Part shown: positions 1 to 6,912 of the stretch, in pieces
Position numbering within the stretch: position 1 is the first letter of the stretch
Layout: the number at the start of each line of letters is the position of its first letter
NCBI GenBank assembly: GCA_937138955.1
Contig: CAKZPJ010000001.1
Location: 1-9,134, forward strand
From: an uncultured Flammeovirgaceae bacterium
Lineage (GTDB): Bacteria; Bacteroidota; Bacteroidia; Cytophagales; Cyclobacteriaceae
DNA length: 9,134 bases
Direction: 5' to 3'
Program-made: the position numbers and the translations under genes
Notes under the pieces: generated by a model
Told to the model about the DNA's origin: nothing
Databases searched by the model: none
Seen by the model: only the letters and a program-made list of their open reading frames with translations

Positions 1-537
1 TTCATTAAAGATAGCTTTATCTGTTTCAATATACCAACCTTTAAAATGCTGAAGCAAGTACTGACGTCCGTTGGCCTGCCTAGCTTCATCTTCATCGCGT
101 AAGCTGCTAAACACCCAGCTCCCCTGATACGTATCTCGCTCAGTGACAACTTGGACTAGACCTTCGCTTTCTCTGAGCTCTTGCACCTCCTCGTTTAGCA
201 CCGTCACGTTAGGAAAATCAGCCAAAGTTCGATAGACGTACTGATAAAAATCAATTCCGCGAATCATTTTGTAGGTGTAGGGCTGCAAATCCAATAGCTC
301 AGAAAAATCAGAGCTGCGAAAATACATATGCTGCCACTGCTGGTGGACAATTTTCTCAAAAGGGCTACAACCGACTTCCCAGAAGCACCAGGTACGATCG
401 TTTTGCTTTTTACGTTCCCGGTCGATCAACAGAATTCGACGATCCTTCCAATCACTTTGCAGCAAATGGTAGAGGAGGCTTAATCCAGCAGCTCCGCCTC
501 CGGCAAGAATAACATCGTAGGTTGGCTTTGTTTCCAC
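1..537 (-). CDS. crtY: Lycopene beta-cyclase, N-terminal part (runs off left edge)
   Basis: Lycopene cyclase converts linear lycopene to beta-carotene by closing the end rings, using a reduced flavin, in carotenoid pigment synthesis at the membrane. The first 179 residues are present; family members are usually near 380-400, so roughly half is missing beyond the window. Residues 8-21 form a dinucleotide-binding fold with the glycine signature G13-G14-G15-A-A-G18. Residues 47-53 read DRTWCFW, a hallmark of the CrtY/CrtL cyclases, and residues 162-168 read LQHFKGW, also typical of the family. The start is GTG at 535-537; no in-frame ATG lies upstream or before residue 71, and GTG places the flavin motif at the usual distance from the N-terminus. 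The stop codon of the upstream DUF3667 gene ends one base before this GTG, so translational coupling is likely. No separate promoter is visible. The family call is firm; the choice of beta-cyclase over another ring type is from family knowledge. Confidence 0.92.
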   Translation of the reverse strand, partial: METKPTYDVILAGGGAAGLSLLYHLLQSDWKDRRILLIDRERKKQNDRTWCFWEVGCSPFEKIVHQQWQHMYFRSSDFSELLDLQPYTYKMIRGIDFYQYVYRTLADFPNVTVLNEEVQELRESEGLVQVVTERDTYQGSWVFSSLRDEDEARQANGRQYLLQHFKGWYIETDKAIFNE

Positions 538-538
538 G

Positions 539-1492
539 TTAGAACAACATAAATGAGATCATAGCTTCTGACAATCCGAAGATAAGCAATATCCAAAAGT
601 ATACTAACCCTACCATAAATAGTTTAATTACAGTTGTAAACCATCCTTGTTGGTAGACCCGCCGAAATGAAAATAAAGCGTAGATTATTAAGACTAGCGT
701 TATAACTATATTGATCCATTCAGCTGCCAATTCACTTACGTCGAAAACTAAATAAGGCAGAACCAATAGAATTAGTAAGAAAAGAAAAAAGGCGTGCAAG
801 TGTAGCGCATGAACCAGATGTTGTACGTATAACCACTGCTTTCGGCGGATATAAAATAGCTTAAGCATCAGCGCGAACAATGGTATCAGTAGGAACATCA
901 TGATCGGCATATTTTGCAGCACAAATCCAGCAAAGACATCCAGATCGTTTTGGGCTACTCGCCGTACCTGATGAAATATTTTCATTGTTAAAGCAGTGCT
1001 GTCCATATCAAAAGTATCTAGACTTTGTAATGAATCCAGCGCAGCCCGATCAGAAAGGGTTTCATCTTCTAAAACGTTCAAAATCTTCTGTAATCCGGCA
1101 AAAGCCTGAGTCGAGTCAGCTTCCTCAACATCATCAGGTAGGATGGTACTTTCCAATGCTACTTCTTCTATGGAGCTACGCACGGCCCAAGTAGCTAGAA
1201 AGAAGAAGATAATACTAATAATCAAGTACAGGCGAAGCGGATGTACGTAGCTCACTCGTTGCCCCTCATTGAAACGATTAGTGAGGTAGCCGGGCTTTAT
1301 TAGAAAAGGGATAGCACTTTTGGCAAACTTAGTATCAAAAGAAAAATAATTGGCAAAAAACTCGTCGATAAAAGTACCGAAAGAAACATTATTGTCATTG
1401 TTTTCCTGCCCACAGCGGGGACAGTAATGATAAACAGTATTGAGCGTAAGGCCGCAGTTCAAACACTGCTGGGTTTTTCGGCGGATTTTCAA
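539..1492 (-). CDS. DUF3667 family zinc-ribbon membrane protein
   Basis: This 317-residue protein matches DUF3667, a family of unknown function common in Bacteroidota. The N-terminus carries a zinc ribbon, C10-x2-C13-x10-C24-x2-C27. After it comes the conserved segment with F-x3-FD near residues 49-53, a PGY at 67-69 and an RVSYVHPLRLY block at 79-89. About five hydrophobic segments follow: near 86-104, 194-215, 229-250, 258-276 and 286-308. A soluble acidic stretch (about 106-170) sits between the first and second. It is therefore probably an inner-membrane protein with a cytosolic metal-binding head. The start is a TTG at 1490-1492: a stop codon lies two codons upstream, and any later start would remove zinc-ribbon cysteines. 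The stop codon is one base from the crtY start, so the two are probably one operon. A role tied to carotenoids is only suggested by position. The family call is strong; function is unknown. Confidence 0.88.
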   Translation of the reverse strand: MKIRRKTQQCLNCGLTLNTVYHYCPRCGQENNDNNVSFGTFIDEFFANYFSFDTKFAKSAIPFLIKPGYLTNRFNEGQRVSYVHPLRLYLIISIIFFFLATWAVRSSIEEVALESTILPDDVEEADSTQAFAGLQKILNVLEDETLSDRAALDSLQSLDTFDMDSTALTMKIFHQVRRVAQNDLDVFAGFVLQNMPIMMFLLIPLFALMLKLFYIRRKQWLYVQHLVHALHLHAFFLFLLILLVLPYLVFDVSELAAEWINIVITLVLIIYALFSFRRVYQQGWFTTVIKLFMVGLVYFWILLIFGLSEAMISFMLF

Positions 1493-1499
1493 TGGTTAG

Positions 1500-1564
1500 A
1501 GGTGTTATGGTTCTGAGTACTCAAAATTACACGAATACTTGAACACACTAACACAATAACACCT
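1500..1564. repeat. 9-base perfect inverted repeat enclosing the promoter candidate
   Basis: AGGTGTTAT at 1500-1508 is matched by its exact reverse complement ATAACACCT at 1556-1564, with 47 bases between. The pair brackets the -7 box and the TGAGTACTCA palindrome. Inside the right half, AACAC recurs three times at exact 8-base steps (1542, 1550 and 1558). There is no T-run on either side, so it is not an intrinsic terminator. It may be a binding site pair, an RNA structure in read-through transcripts from the repeat-protein gene, or chance. Confidence 0.55.
1514..1529 (-). promoter_or_regulatory. Candidate promoter -7 box and overlapping palindrome for DUF3667-crtY
   Basis: Read on the minus strand, 1529-1522 is TAATTTTG, an exact match to the Bacteroidota -7 consensus TAnnTTTG. 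The nearest TTG upstream (1556-1554) is 24 bases away, longer than the usual spacing of about 20, so the -33 element is weak. Transcription would begin near 1516, about 24 bases before the TTG start of the DUF3667 gene. A perfect 10-base palindrome, TGAGTACTCA (1514-1523), overlaps the end of the box and the expected start point, where a repressor could bind. This is inferred from sequence alone. Confidence 0.5.
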
Positions 1565-1589
1565 GGAATTATCACACTCAGCATTATTC

Positions 1590-4500
1590 CTACTGCGTAC
1601 AATACTTCTTTAGAAAGAACTCAGCTTTAGAGTCGCCGAGAGCTTGGGCTTGTTGCCAGTCTCCGCAGGCTTTAGGGTCGCCCTGCTGATAGTAGATCAT
1701 GGCTCGACCACGAAAATAATCGGGGTTTTGATCGTCGTTACCAATTGCTCGCTCAAAATCTTTTAAGGCTGCTTCTAAATTTTCTTCTAACACATACAGA
1801 TTAGCCCGATTGTAGTAGGCTTCAGCATCCTGTGGGTTCAGTGAAATCACTTTGGTATAATCTTCAATAGCCCCTTTGTAATCTTCTAGCTCTTCCCGTA
1901 AATACGCCCGATTGTAATACACTCCTTCCAACGCAGGGTCAAGCTCTAGAGCTTGATTGAAATCGCTTAGAGCCCCATTGTAATCACCCATAAACGAACG
2001 AGCCGTGGCCCGATCTACTAGTAGCTGAGCATCCTCCTTATCTAGATTAATAGCGTTGGTGAAATCTACCGCCGCCTGGTCATAATTTTCTCGTTTCAAA
2101 TACGCCAAGCCTCGTCGATAGTACGCTTGTTTCTCCTGAATACCGTTATCAATCGCTTCGTCGTAGTAGCCAATAGCTACCGGATAATTTTCTAAATAAT
2201 AGTAGGCATCGGCCAGATAATAGATAATACCCACGTCAATCTTTTCAGCTTGTGCTTTCTCAACTACTCGTAAATCATCTCGAGCCTCTTGGTACTTTTC
2301 CAGTTTGAAATGAGCAACTCCCCGGTTCTCGTATGCCAGCGTGTAGGCTGAGTCCAGCGCAATTGCCTGGGAATAATCAGCGAGAGAAACATCGTATTTC
2401 TCCAATTTGTATTTGGCTTTACCCCGGTTATTATAGATGCTCGCCTCTTCCCAGCCTTGCTGAATAGCTTGGTTATAGTCGGTCAATGCTGCGGAGTAGT
2501 CTTTAAGGCGGAAACGAGCATTACCGCGCACTGCGTAAGCCTGTGGATAATTACTTTGCTTACCGATTGCCGTAGATAGATCGCTCAGAGCACCTTTCCA
2601 GTCGCGGGTTTCGTATTTAGCAAATCCTCGCTTAAAGTATACCTCTGGATCGTTGATTCCCAGGTTAATAGACTGATCTAGATCAACTATTACTTCATCA
2701 TATTTTTTACCGTCAAACTTAGCGTAGCCCCGAATCAGAAAAGCGAGGGGTTCTTCGGTTCCTTGATCAATGGCTTGGTTGATATCTGCAATTACAGCCA
2801 GATACGCTTCGCCTTTTTCTTCTTCAGATAGACTATCAATGGTTTGGTAGCGGGATACTCCGCGGGCAAAGAATACCCGATCATCGGTTTCTTTAAACTC
2901 TACCGCCTGATCTAATTCATCCACTGCTTGCCGATACTGATCGGTTCGGTAGTACGCAATTCCCATCATGCGGAAAATATCCGTTTCCTGGCTATCAAGT
3001 TCACGGGCTTTTGTAAAATCCTGAATAGCTCCCGGATAGTCTTCCACCAAGAATTTAGCCGTGCCTCGGTTATGATAGGCTCTGGTATAGTCTGACTTAT
3101 TGGCGATAGCCTGATCAAAATCAGCGATGGCTTTACTATAGTTTTTTAGTAGAAATTTAGCTTTACCTCGGTTATTATAAATAAGCGGTGCTTTTTCAGC
3201 ATCTTGCTGACCGCCGTTGGCTAGTGCCTCATCGTAGGCGCGAATAGCCGTTTCATAATCGTCGGTTAAAAACTGGGAATTTCCCCAATTGTAAAGCGTA
3301 AGTAGGTCGTTCGCTCCTTTACTCACCGCCTGATCTAAGTCGGTAGCCGCCGCCTGATAGTCTTTTTGAGTGAAATAGGCATTTCCCCGGTGGCTGTACA
3401 CCAACGCATCATCAGCCCCTTTTTCAATAGCCTTAGTCAAATCAGTAATTGTTCGCTTGGGTTGATCCAGATAAGCGGCGCTGTGTCCGCTCAAGGCGTA
3501 GGCCGATTGAGAATCTTCTCCCAACTGAAAAGCCCGATCAATATTCTTCTGAGCTTCTTGATAGTTCTGCTGATCGTAATAAATTTCGGCTCGGTAGCGG
3601 TACGCCTGGGGTTCGTTAACTCCCATCGTAATGGCTTCGTTCAGCGCGGACAACGCCCGCTCATACGCTTTGGTCTGATACAGTGAGTACCCCAGCAACT
3701 TGTAAAGTAGCTTGGTACTGATACCGGCTTTACTCGCCTGAGCTAAATCTTCTTCAGCCTTTGCATAATTCTCCTGTAGAAAATACGCCTGCCCCCGATA
3801 CAAGTAGGCTTCTGAAAGTTGAGTGTCTTTAGCAATAGCTTGGTTAAAGTCGGCCAATGCACTAGGTACATTTTCTTGCTCCAGTTTAGCCTGCCCTCGC
3901 TTCAAAAACACTTGAGCACCTATGGCACCCAAAGTTACCGCTTGATCTAAATCCTGAATAGCCGGTGGGGTTTCGCCTTGATCTAATCGAATGTTAGCTC
4001 GGTGCCAGTAAACCAGCGTATCCTGGCTACCCAGGGTAATAGCCCGATTAAGCTCATCGATAGCAGTTTGGTTTTTGATGAAGAATTTGGCGTTTCCTAG
4101 TCGCTCGTAGACCAGTAAGTCATCAGCCCCTTCTTGCACTGCCAAACTGAGGGCTTCTACGGCCGCAGTATAGTTCTTCGCTCGGTATTCCCCTTCTCCC
4201 AAGTGCCGATAGGTAATCATATCACCCCGACCTTGCTCAATGGCTTGCTTTAGGTTGGGAATGGCTTTAGAGAAATTCTGAACCTGAGCTTGAGTGTTAC
4301 CTAGCGTGTAGTACACTTCATCCGTTTTCTCTCCCTTAGAAACCGCTTTTTCCAGATTCTCCGCTGCTGATGGAAATTGTCCTAGATAGTACTGAGCACC
4401 GCCTAGCAAAGCATAATTCTTTCCATCGGTGATGCCCAACTCCCGGGCTTGCTGAATGTCGGCCAGGGATGGTTCGTAGAGCTTTTGATCGTAGAAAATA

Positions 4501-5723
4501 GCCCCTCGCATATGAAATAGCTCGGCTTCTTCAGAACCGGCTTCAATAGCTTTGGTCAAAAATGGCATACCATCCTGCGGCTGTTTTAGGTAGATGTAGG
4601 CTTTTCCTAGCAGGTGAGCAATTTCAACCTCCGTTTTTACTGGCACCCAAGCCTCTACCGCTTTTTGGTAATTTTTCTGAGCGAAGTACGCAGTACCCAA
4701 AGCCATCCAAACTTCGGAAGTGCGGTTTTCTAATTCGATTTTCTCTAGCGTGGCAATTACTTGTGTCGATTGATTAAGTTGCTTGTAGGCTAATCCCAGA
4801 TAGCGATACAGTTCATCCGTCAGCCACTCGGCTTCTTTCGCGCTAACAATTTTTTCTAAGTCGCGTACCGTCTCGTTATATTTTTCCGCAGCGAAGGCAG
4901 TGATCCCTCGGTAATAATTAAGTTCTGAACCGCTGATTCCTTCTTTCTCAGCCTGCCAGAAAGCTTGTAGCGCTTCTTCGTGCTGCTTTAGTTCCCGATG
5001 CGCCATGGCTACTTGAAAGGTAGCTTCTTTAGAAGATTCTCCCAGACTAGTTGCTCTTTGATACGATTTGATGGCGGCGTCCCACTGCTTAAGTTGATAC
5101 TGCGCTTCACCCAAATTGCTCCAACCTTTGGCGTAGCTTTCTTTCACAGTTACTGCTTGCGTAAAGTCTTCAGCCGCCCCTGCGTAGTCACGCTGATAGA
5201 ATTTTGCTTTACCCCGGTTGTTGAACACTAGTTCACCCTGCTGACCTAAAGCTATCGCTTGATTATAATCCTTGATGGCCTCGGCGTAACTGTCGATTCG
5301 GAAATGAGCATTTCCGCGAGTGTAGTACGCATCGGCTTGCTTCGTTCCCTCCTTGATGGCTTTGCTCAGGTCTAAAACTGTCTGTCGGTAATCCTGATTA
5401 CGGTACTGAAGCAATCCTCGGTAGTAAAACACATCGGCACTATACGCCCGAAACGCTACGGCTTGGTTTAGGTCTTCCAGCGCAGCATCGTACTTCTCCA
5501 GTTGGTAGTTGGCAATACCGCGACCTTCATAGCCCTCGGGCTTCTTCGGGTGTTGAACGATGTACTGGGTGTAAGCTACTTTAGCTCCCGACCAATCCTG
5601 ATTCGCTACTTTTTTTTGGGCTTCAGCCAAATAATCGGGAGATGGTACATCCTGGGCGATTGCCAATTGATGGTAGGTGGCTCCCCAGAAGATGATAAAA
5701 ACTGTTAGTATCTGTCTTTTCAT
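1590..5723 (-). CDS. Giant exported tetratricopeptide-repeat protein, about 39 repeats
   Basis: This 1377-residue protein begins with a typical Sec signal peptide: MKR, a hydrophobic core, and a likely signal peptidase I site after A23 (AIA/QD). From about residue 31 to 1350 it is almost wholly tetratricopeptide repeats. I can lay out 38 full units from Y65 plus one N-terminal unit, nearly all exactly 34 residues, each opening with a Y/F-x-x-R-G-x-A pattern and carrying the A-x-x-D-x-x-Q-A-I second helix. Irregular units are a short one (about 30 residues, tenth), a 33-residue one (fifteenth) and one with a 10-residue acidic insert (twenty-seventh, near 950-995). The repeats differ clearly from one another, so the expansion is old. 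The only cysteines are C1353 and C1375, in an ACxDW...KKYC ending often seen on Bacteroidota repeat proteins. Such folds bind proteins or peptides; no enzymatic domain is seen. It is likely periplasmic or outer-membrane associated. Partner and function are unknown. It is separated from rpmA by a terminator, so it should have its own promoter in 5724-5856, where I see no clear consensus match. Confidence 0.93.
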   Translation of the reverse strand: MKRQILTVFIIFWGATYHQLAIAQDVPSPDYLAEAQKKVANQDWSGAKVAYTQYIVQHPKKPEGYEGRGIANYQLEKYDAALEDLNQAVAFRAYSADVFYYRGLLQYRNQDYRQTVLDLSKAIKEGTKQADAYYTRGNAHFRIDSYAEAIKDYNQAIALGQQGELVFNNRGKAKFYQRDYAGAAEDFTQAVTVKESYAKGWSNLGEAQYQLKQWDAAIKSYQRATSLGESSKEATFQVAMAHRELKQHEEALQAFWQAEKEGISGSELNYYRGITAFAAEKYNETVRDLEKIVSAKEAEWLTDELYRYLGLAYKQLNQSTQVIATLEKIELENRTSEVWMALGTAYFAQKNYQKAVEAWVPVKTEVEIAHLLGKAYIYLKQPQDGMPFLTKAIEAGSEEAELFHMRGAIFYDQKLYEPSLADIQQARELGITDGKNYALLGGAQYYLGQFPSAAENLEKAVSKGEKTDEVYYTLGNTQAQVQNFSKAIPNLKQAIEQGRGDMITYRHLGEGEYRAKNYTAAVEALSLAVQEGADDLLVYERLGNAKFFIKNQTAIDELNRAITLGSQDTLVYWHRANIRLDQGETPPAIQDLDQAVTLGAIGAQVFLKRGQAKLEQENVPSALADFNQAIAKDTQLSEAYLYRGQAYFLQENYAKAEEDLAQASKAGISTKLLYKLLGYSLYQTKAYERALSALNEAITMGVNEPQAYRYRAEIYYDQQNYQEAQKNIDRAFQLGEDSQSAYALSGHSAAYLDQPKRTITDLTKAIEKGADDALVYSHRGNAYFTQKDYQAAATDLDQAVSKGANDLLTLYNWGNSQFLTDDYETAIRAYDEALANGGQQDAEKAPLIYNNRGKAKFLLKNYSKAIADFDQAIANKSDYTRAYHNRGTAKFLVEDYPGAIQDFTKARELDSQETDIFRMMGIAYYRTDQYRQAVDELDQAVEFKETDDRVFFARGVSRYQTIDSLSEEEKGEAYLAVIADINQAIDQGTEEPLAFLIRGYAKFDGKKYDEVIVDLDQSINLGINDPEVYFKRGFAKYETRDWKGALSDLSTAIGKQSNYPQAYAVRGNARFRLKDYSAALTDYNQAIQQGWEEASIYNNRGKAKYKLEKYDVSLADYSQAIALDSAYTLAYENRGVAHFKLEKYQEARDDLRVVEKAQAEKIDVGIIYYLADAYYYLENYPVAIGYYDEAIDNGIQEKQAYYRRGLAYLKRENYDQAAVDFTNAINLDKEDAQLLVDRATARSFMGDYNGALSDFNQALELDPALEGVYYNRAYLREELEDYKGAIEDYTKVISLNPQDAEAYYNRANLYVLEENLEAALKDFERAIGNDDQNPDYFRGRAMIYYQQGDPKACGDWQQAQALGDSKAEFFLKKYCTQ

Positions 5724-5856
5724 GGTAATTTGCTCGGCACAATGTTGATTATGTAACGAGTAAATTTACCTTTTCAGGTGTCCGCTTTAGTTATAATATA
5801 GCAGCTTTTAGCAGAGGTGTAAGGTATTGTAAAAAGTTACGGAGGACCATTAACAT

Positions 5857-5885
5857 AAAAAGCCAATCCCTGGGTAGGAACTGGC
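5857..5885 (-). terminator. Intrinsic terminator after rpmA
   Basis: On the minus strand, 5885-5862 folds as GCCAGTTCC, loop TACCCA, GGGATTGGC: a 9-base-pair stem (two G-U pairs) followed at once by five T (5861-5857). It starts 26 bases past the rpmA stop codon. This is a textbook rho-independent terminator and separates the ribosomal unit from the repeat-protein gene. Confidence 0.87.
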
Positions 5886-5910
5886 AAGTAGGTAATTTTG
5901 AAAAGAGTTC

Positions 5911-6168
5911 TTAAGCCTCGTTCACAATATGAACGTAAGAGCGGTCTTGACGACCTTTCTTAAATTGCACTTTACCGTCGGTCAAGGCAAAAAGTGTGTG
6001 ATCTTTGCCCATGCCTACGTTTACACCCGGATGGTGCTTCGTGCCTCGTTGGCGAACGATGATGTTTCCAGCGATCACATTTTCGCCACCAAATTTTTTA
6101 ACGCCAAGTCGTTTACTTTCCGAATCGCGTCCGTTCTTGGAACTACCGGCTCCTTTCTTATGTGCCAT
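5911..6168 (-). CDS. rpmA: 50S ribosomal protein L27
   Basis: L27 (bL27) is a small basic protein of the large ribosomal subunit whose N-terminal tail reaches the peptidyl-transferase centre and helps position tRNA. The 85-residue length equals that of the E. coli protein. The sequence opens [20 protein letters not shown] and continues with the conserved [19 protein letters not shown] and GKDHTLFAL blocks. There is no N-terminal extension of the kind removed by the Prp protease in Firmicutes, so the tail is ready after methionine removal. The ATG at 6166-6168 is fixed by the conserved N-terminus. It lies 33 bases after rplU, the usual bacterial pairing, and is almost certainly cotranscribed with it. 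The strong terminator downstream ends the unit. Nothing is unusual in the protein itself. Confidence 0.98.
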   Translation of the reverse strand: MAHKKGAGSSKNGRDSESKRLGVKKFGGENVIAGNIIVRQRGTKHHPGVNVGMGKDHTLFALTDGKVQFKKGRQDRSYVHIVNEA

Positions 6169-6201
6169 CGTATTTTCTGTTTAATTAGGTTAACCTTATT
6201 T

Positions 6202-6792
6202 TTAAGCGTTCAGTTCTTTTGCCTGAGGAATCCAATCATCCTGCACCATCTCTACGGTAACACCATCCACTTCCTCAGTCAATTTTTCAATTTCTTCCGA
6301 AGAGAGATTGATAATTTGCTGATAGGTATGAATTCCGTGTTCGTTCAGGGCTTTTTCAAAAGCGGGTCCCACTCCGTTGATTTTCTTCAAATCATCAGCC
6401 ACAGCAGCTTCCGCCTGTACCGCCTCGGGCTTTGGAGAATCAGCTTGCGGAGCTTCCTCCTTTTTAGCTTTCTTACTTGCCTTCTGACCCTTTAGCAGAA
6501 TATCATCAATCATGATTTTGGAGTAACCTTGGCGGTGTCCCTGCTTTTTCTTGTAGCCCTTACGGCGTTTTTTCTTAAATATGATCACTTTATCGCCTCG
6601 ACCGTGCTCCAAAATGGTTCCGGCCACGCGAGCTCCACCCACGGTGGGAGTGCCTACTTCTACTCCATTATCGTCTTCGATAAGTAGTACTCGATCAAAT
6701 TCTACGGAAGCGCCTGCCACACTAGGGGCATACACGAACCGATCTTTTTCTACTTTAAACTGCTTTCCGGCTATGTCAACAATTGCGTACAT
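6202..6792 (-). CDS. rplU: 50S ribosomal protein L21 with C-terminal helix-hairpin-helix extension
   Basis: L21 (bL21) binds 23S rRNA in the large ribosomal subunit. Residues 1-102 are the whole canonical domain, opening MYAIVDIAGKQFKVEKD and including the very basic KKKRRKGYKKKQGHRQG region at 73-89. E. coli L21 is 103 residues; this protein has 196. The extra part is a linker rich in Lys, Ala, Pro and Glu (about 103-131), then a compact domain (132-196) starting DDLKKINGVGPAFEKAL. That resembles the small helix-hairpin-helix domains found in many nucleic-acid-binding proteins, with the GVGPAFEKAL hairpin at 140-149. From memory, similar tails occur on L21 in other Bacteroidota, so this is a lineage trait rather than a recent fusion. 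Its role is unknown; extra RNA contact is a reasonable guess. The ATG at 6790-6792 fits the conserved N-terminus. A good promoter lies about 90 bases upstream. Confidence 0.97.
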   Translation of the reverse strand: MYAIVDIAGKQFKVEKDRFVYAPSVAGASVEFDRVLLIEDDNGVEVGTPTVGGARVAGTILEHGRGDKVIIFKKKRRKGYKKKQGHRQGYSKIMIDDILLKGQKASKKAKKEEAPQADSPKPEAVQAEAAVADDLKKINGVGPAFEKALNEHGIHTYQQIINLSSEEIEKLTEEVDGVTVEMVQDDWIPQAKELNA

Positions 6793-6803
6793 GGTACTTA
6801 TAT

Positions 6804-6838
6804 AATTGAAAATTAATAATTGACAATGGATAAGACAT
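6804..6838. repeat. AT-rich heptad-like tandem repeat in the rplU leader
   Basis: Five successive 7-base steps each begin with AA: AATTGAA, AATTAAT, AATTGAC, AATGGAT and AAGACAT. The first three share AATT. The pattern resembles short heptameric repeats seen between genes in several bacterial groups, but the copies decay quickly and base composition alone could produce much of it. Confidence 0.35.
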
Positions 6839-6864
6839 GTATATCATCTCTTAATATCCCTGTC
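6822..6864 (-). promoter_or_regulatory. Possible structured 5' leader of rplU
   Basis: In the transcript, GACA (6864-6861) can pair with UGUC (6825-6822), and GGAUA (6859-6855) with UAUCC (6832-6828), leaving a small 1x2 internal loop. Within the loop AGA/UCU and AU/AU can extend the helix past one mismatch. The structure sits between the predicted start of transcription and the rplU start codon, where ribosomal-protein operons often have autoregulatory leaders. The pairing was done by eye with no energy or conservation test. Confidence 0.35.
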
Positions 6865-6881
6865 TGTTGAGAAACGAGGCG

Positions 6882-6912
6882 CAAATATAGTGTTTTCCTG
6901 TGTTTCTGCCAA
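6882..6912 (-). promoter_or_regulatory. Promoter of rplU-rpmA
   Basis: On the minus strand, TTG at 6912-6910 is followed by 20 bases and then TATATTTG at 6889-6882. This is an exact match to the Bacteroidota housekeeping promoter TTG-N(about 20)-TAnnTTTG. Transcription should begin near 6876, giving a leader of about 84 bases before the rplU ATG. Confidence 0.82.

Noticed and set aside
1565..1590. Inverted repeat GGAATTAT...ATTATTCC right after the repeat-protein stop, considered as a terminator
   Set aside because: Only five base pairs before a mismatch and no T-run follows on the minus strand.
3366..5708. Several open frames of 68-106 codons on the plus strand
   Set aside because: All are antisense shadows of the repeat-protein gene, whose signal peptide and regular repeats settle the real frame.
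1590..5723. Regular repeats at about 102-base intervals, considered as a CRISPR or satellite array
   Set aside because: The period equals 34 codons and the repeats are conserved at protein level, not as DNA; they are tetratricopeptide units.
5929..6495. 188-codon open frame on the plus strand
   Set aside because: It lies antisense to the firmly identified rpmA and rplU genes, spans the gap between them and resembles no known family.
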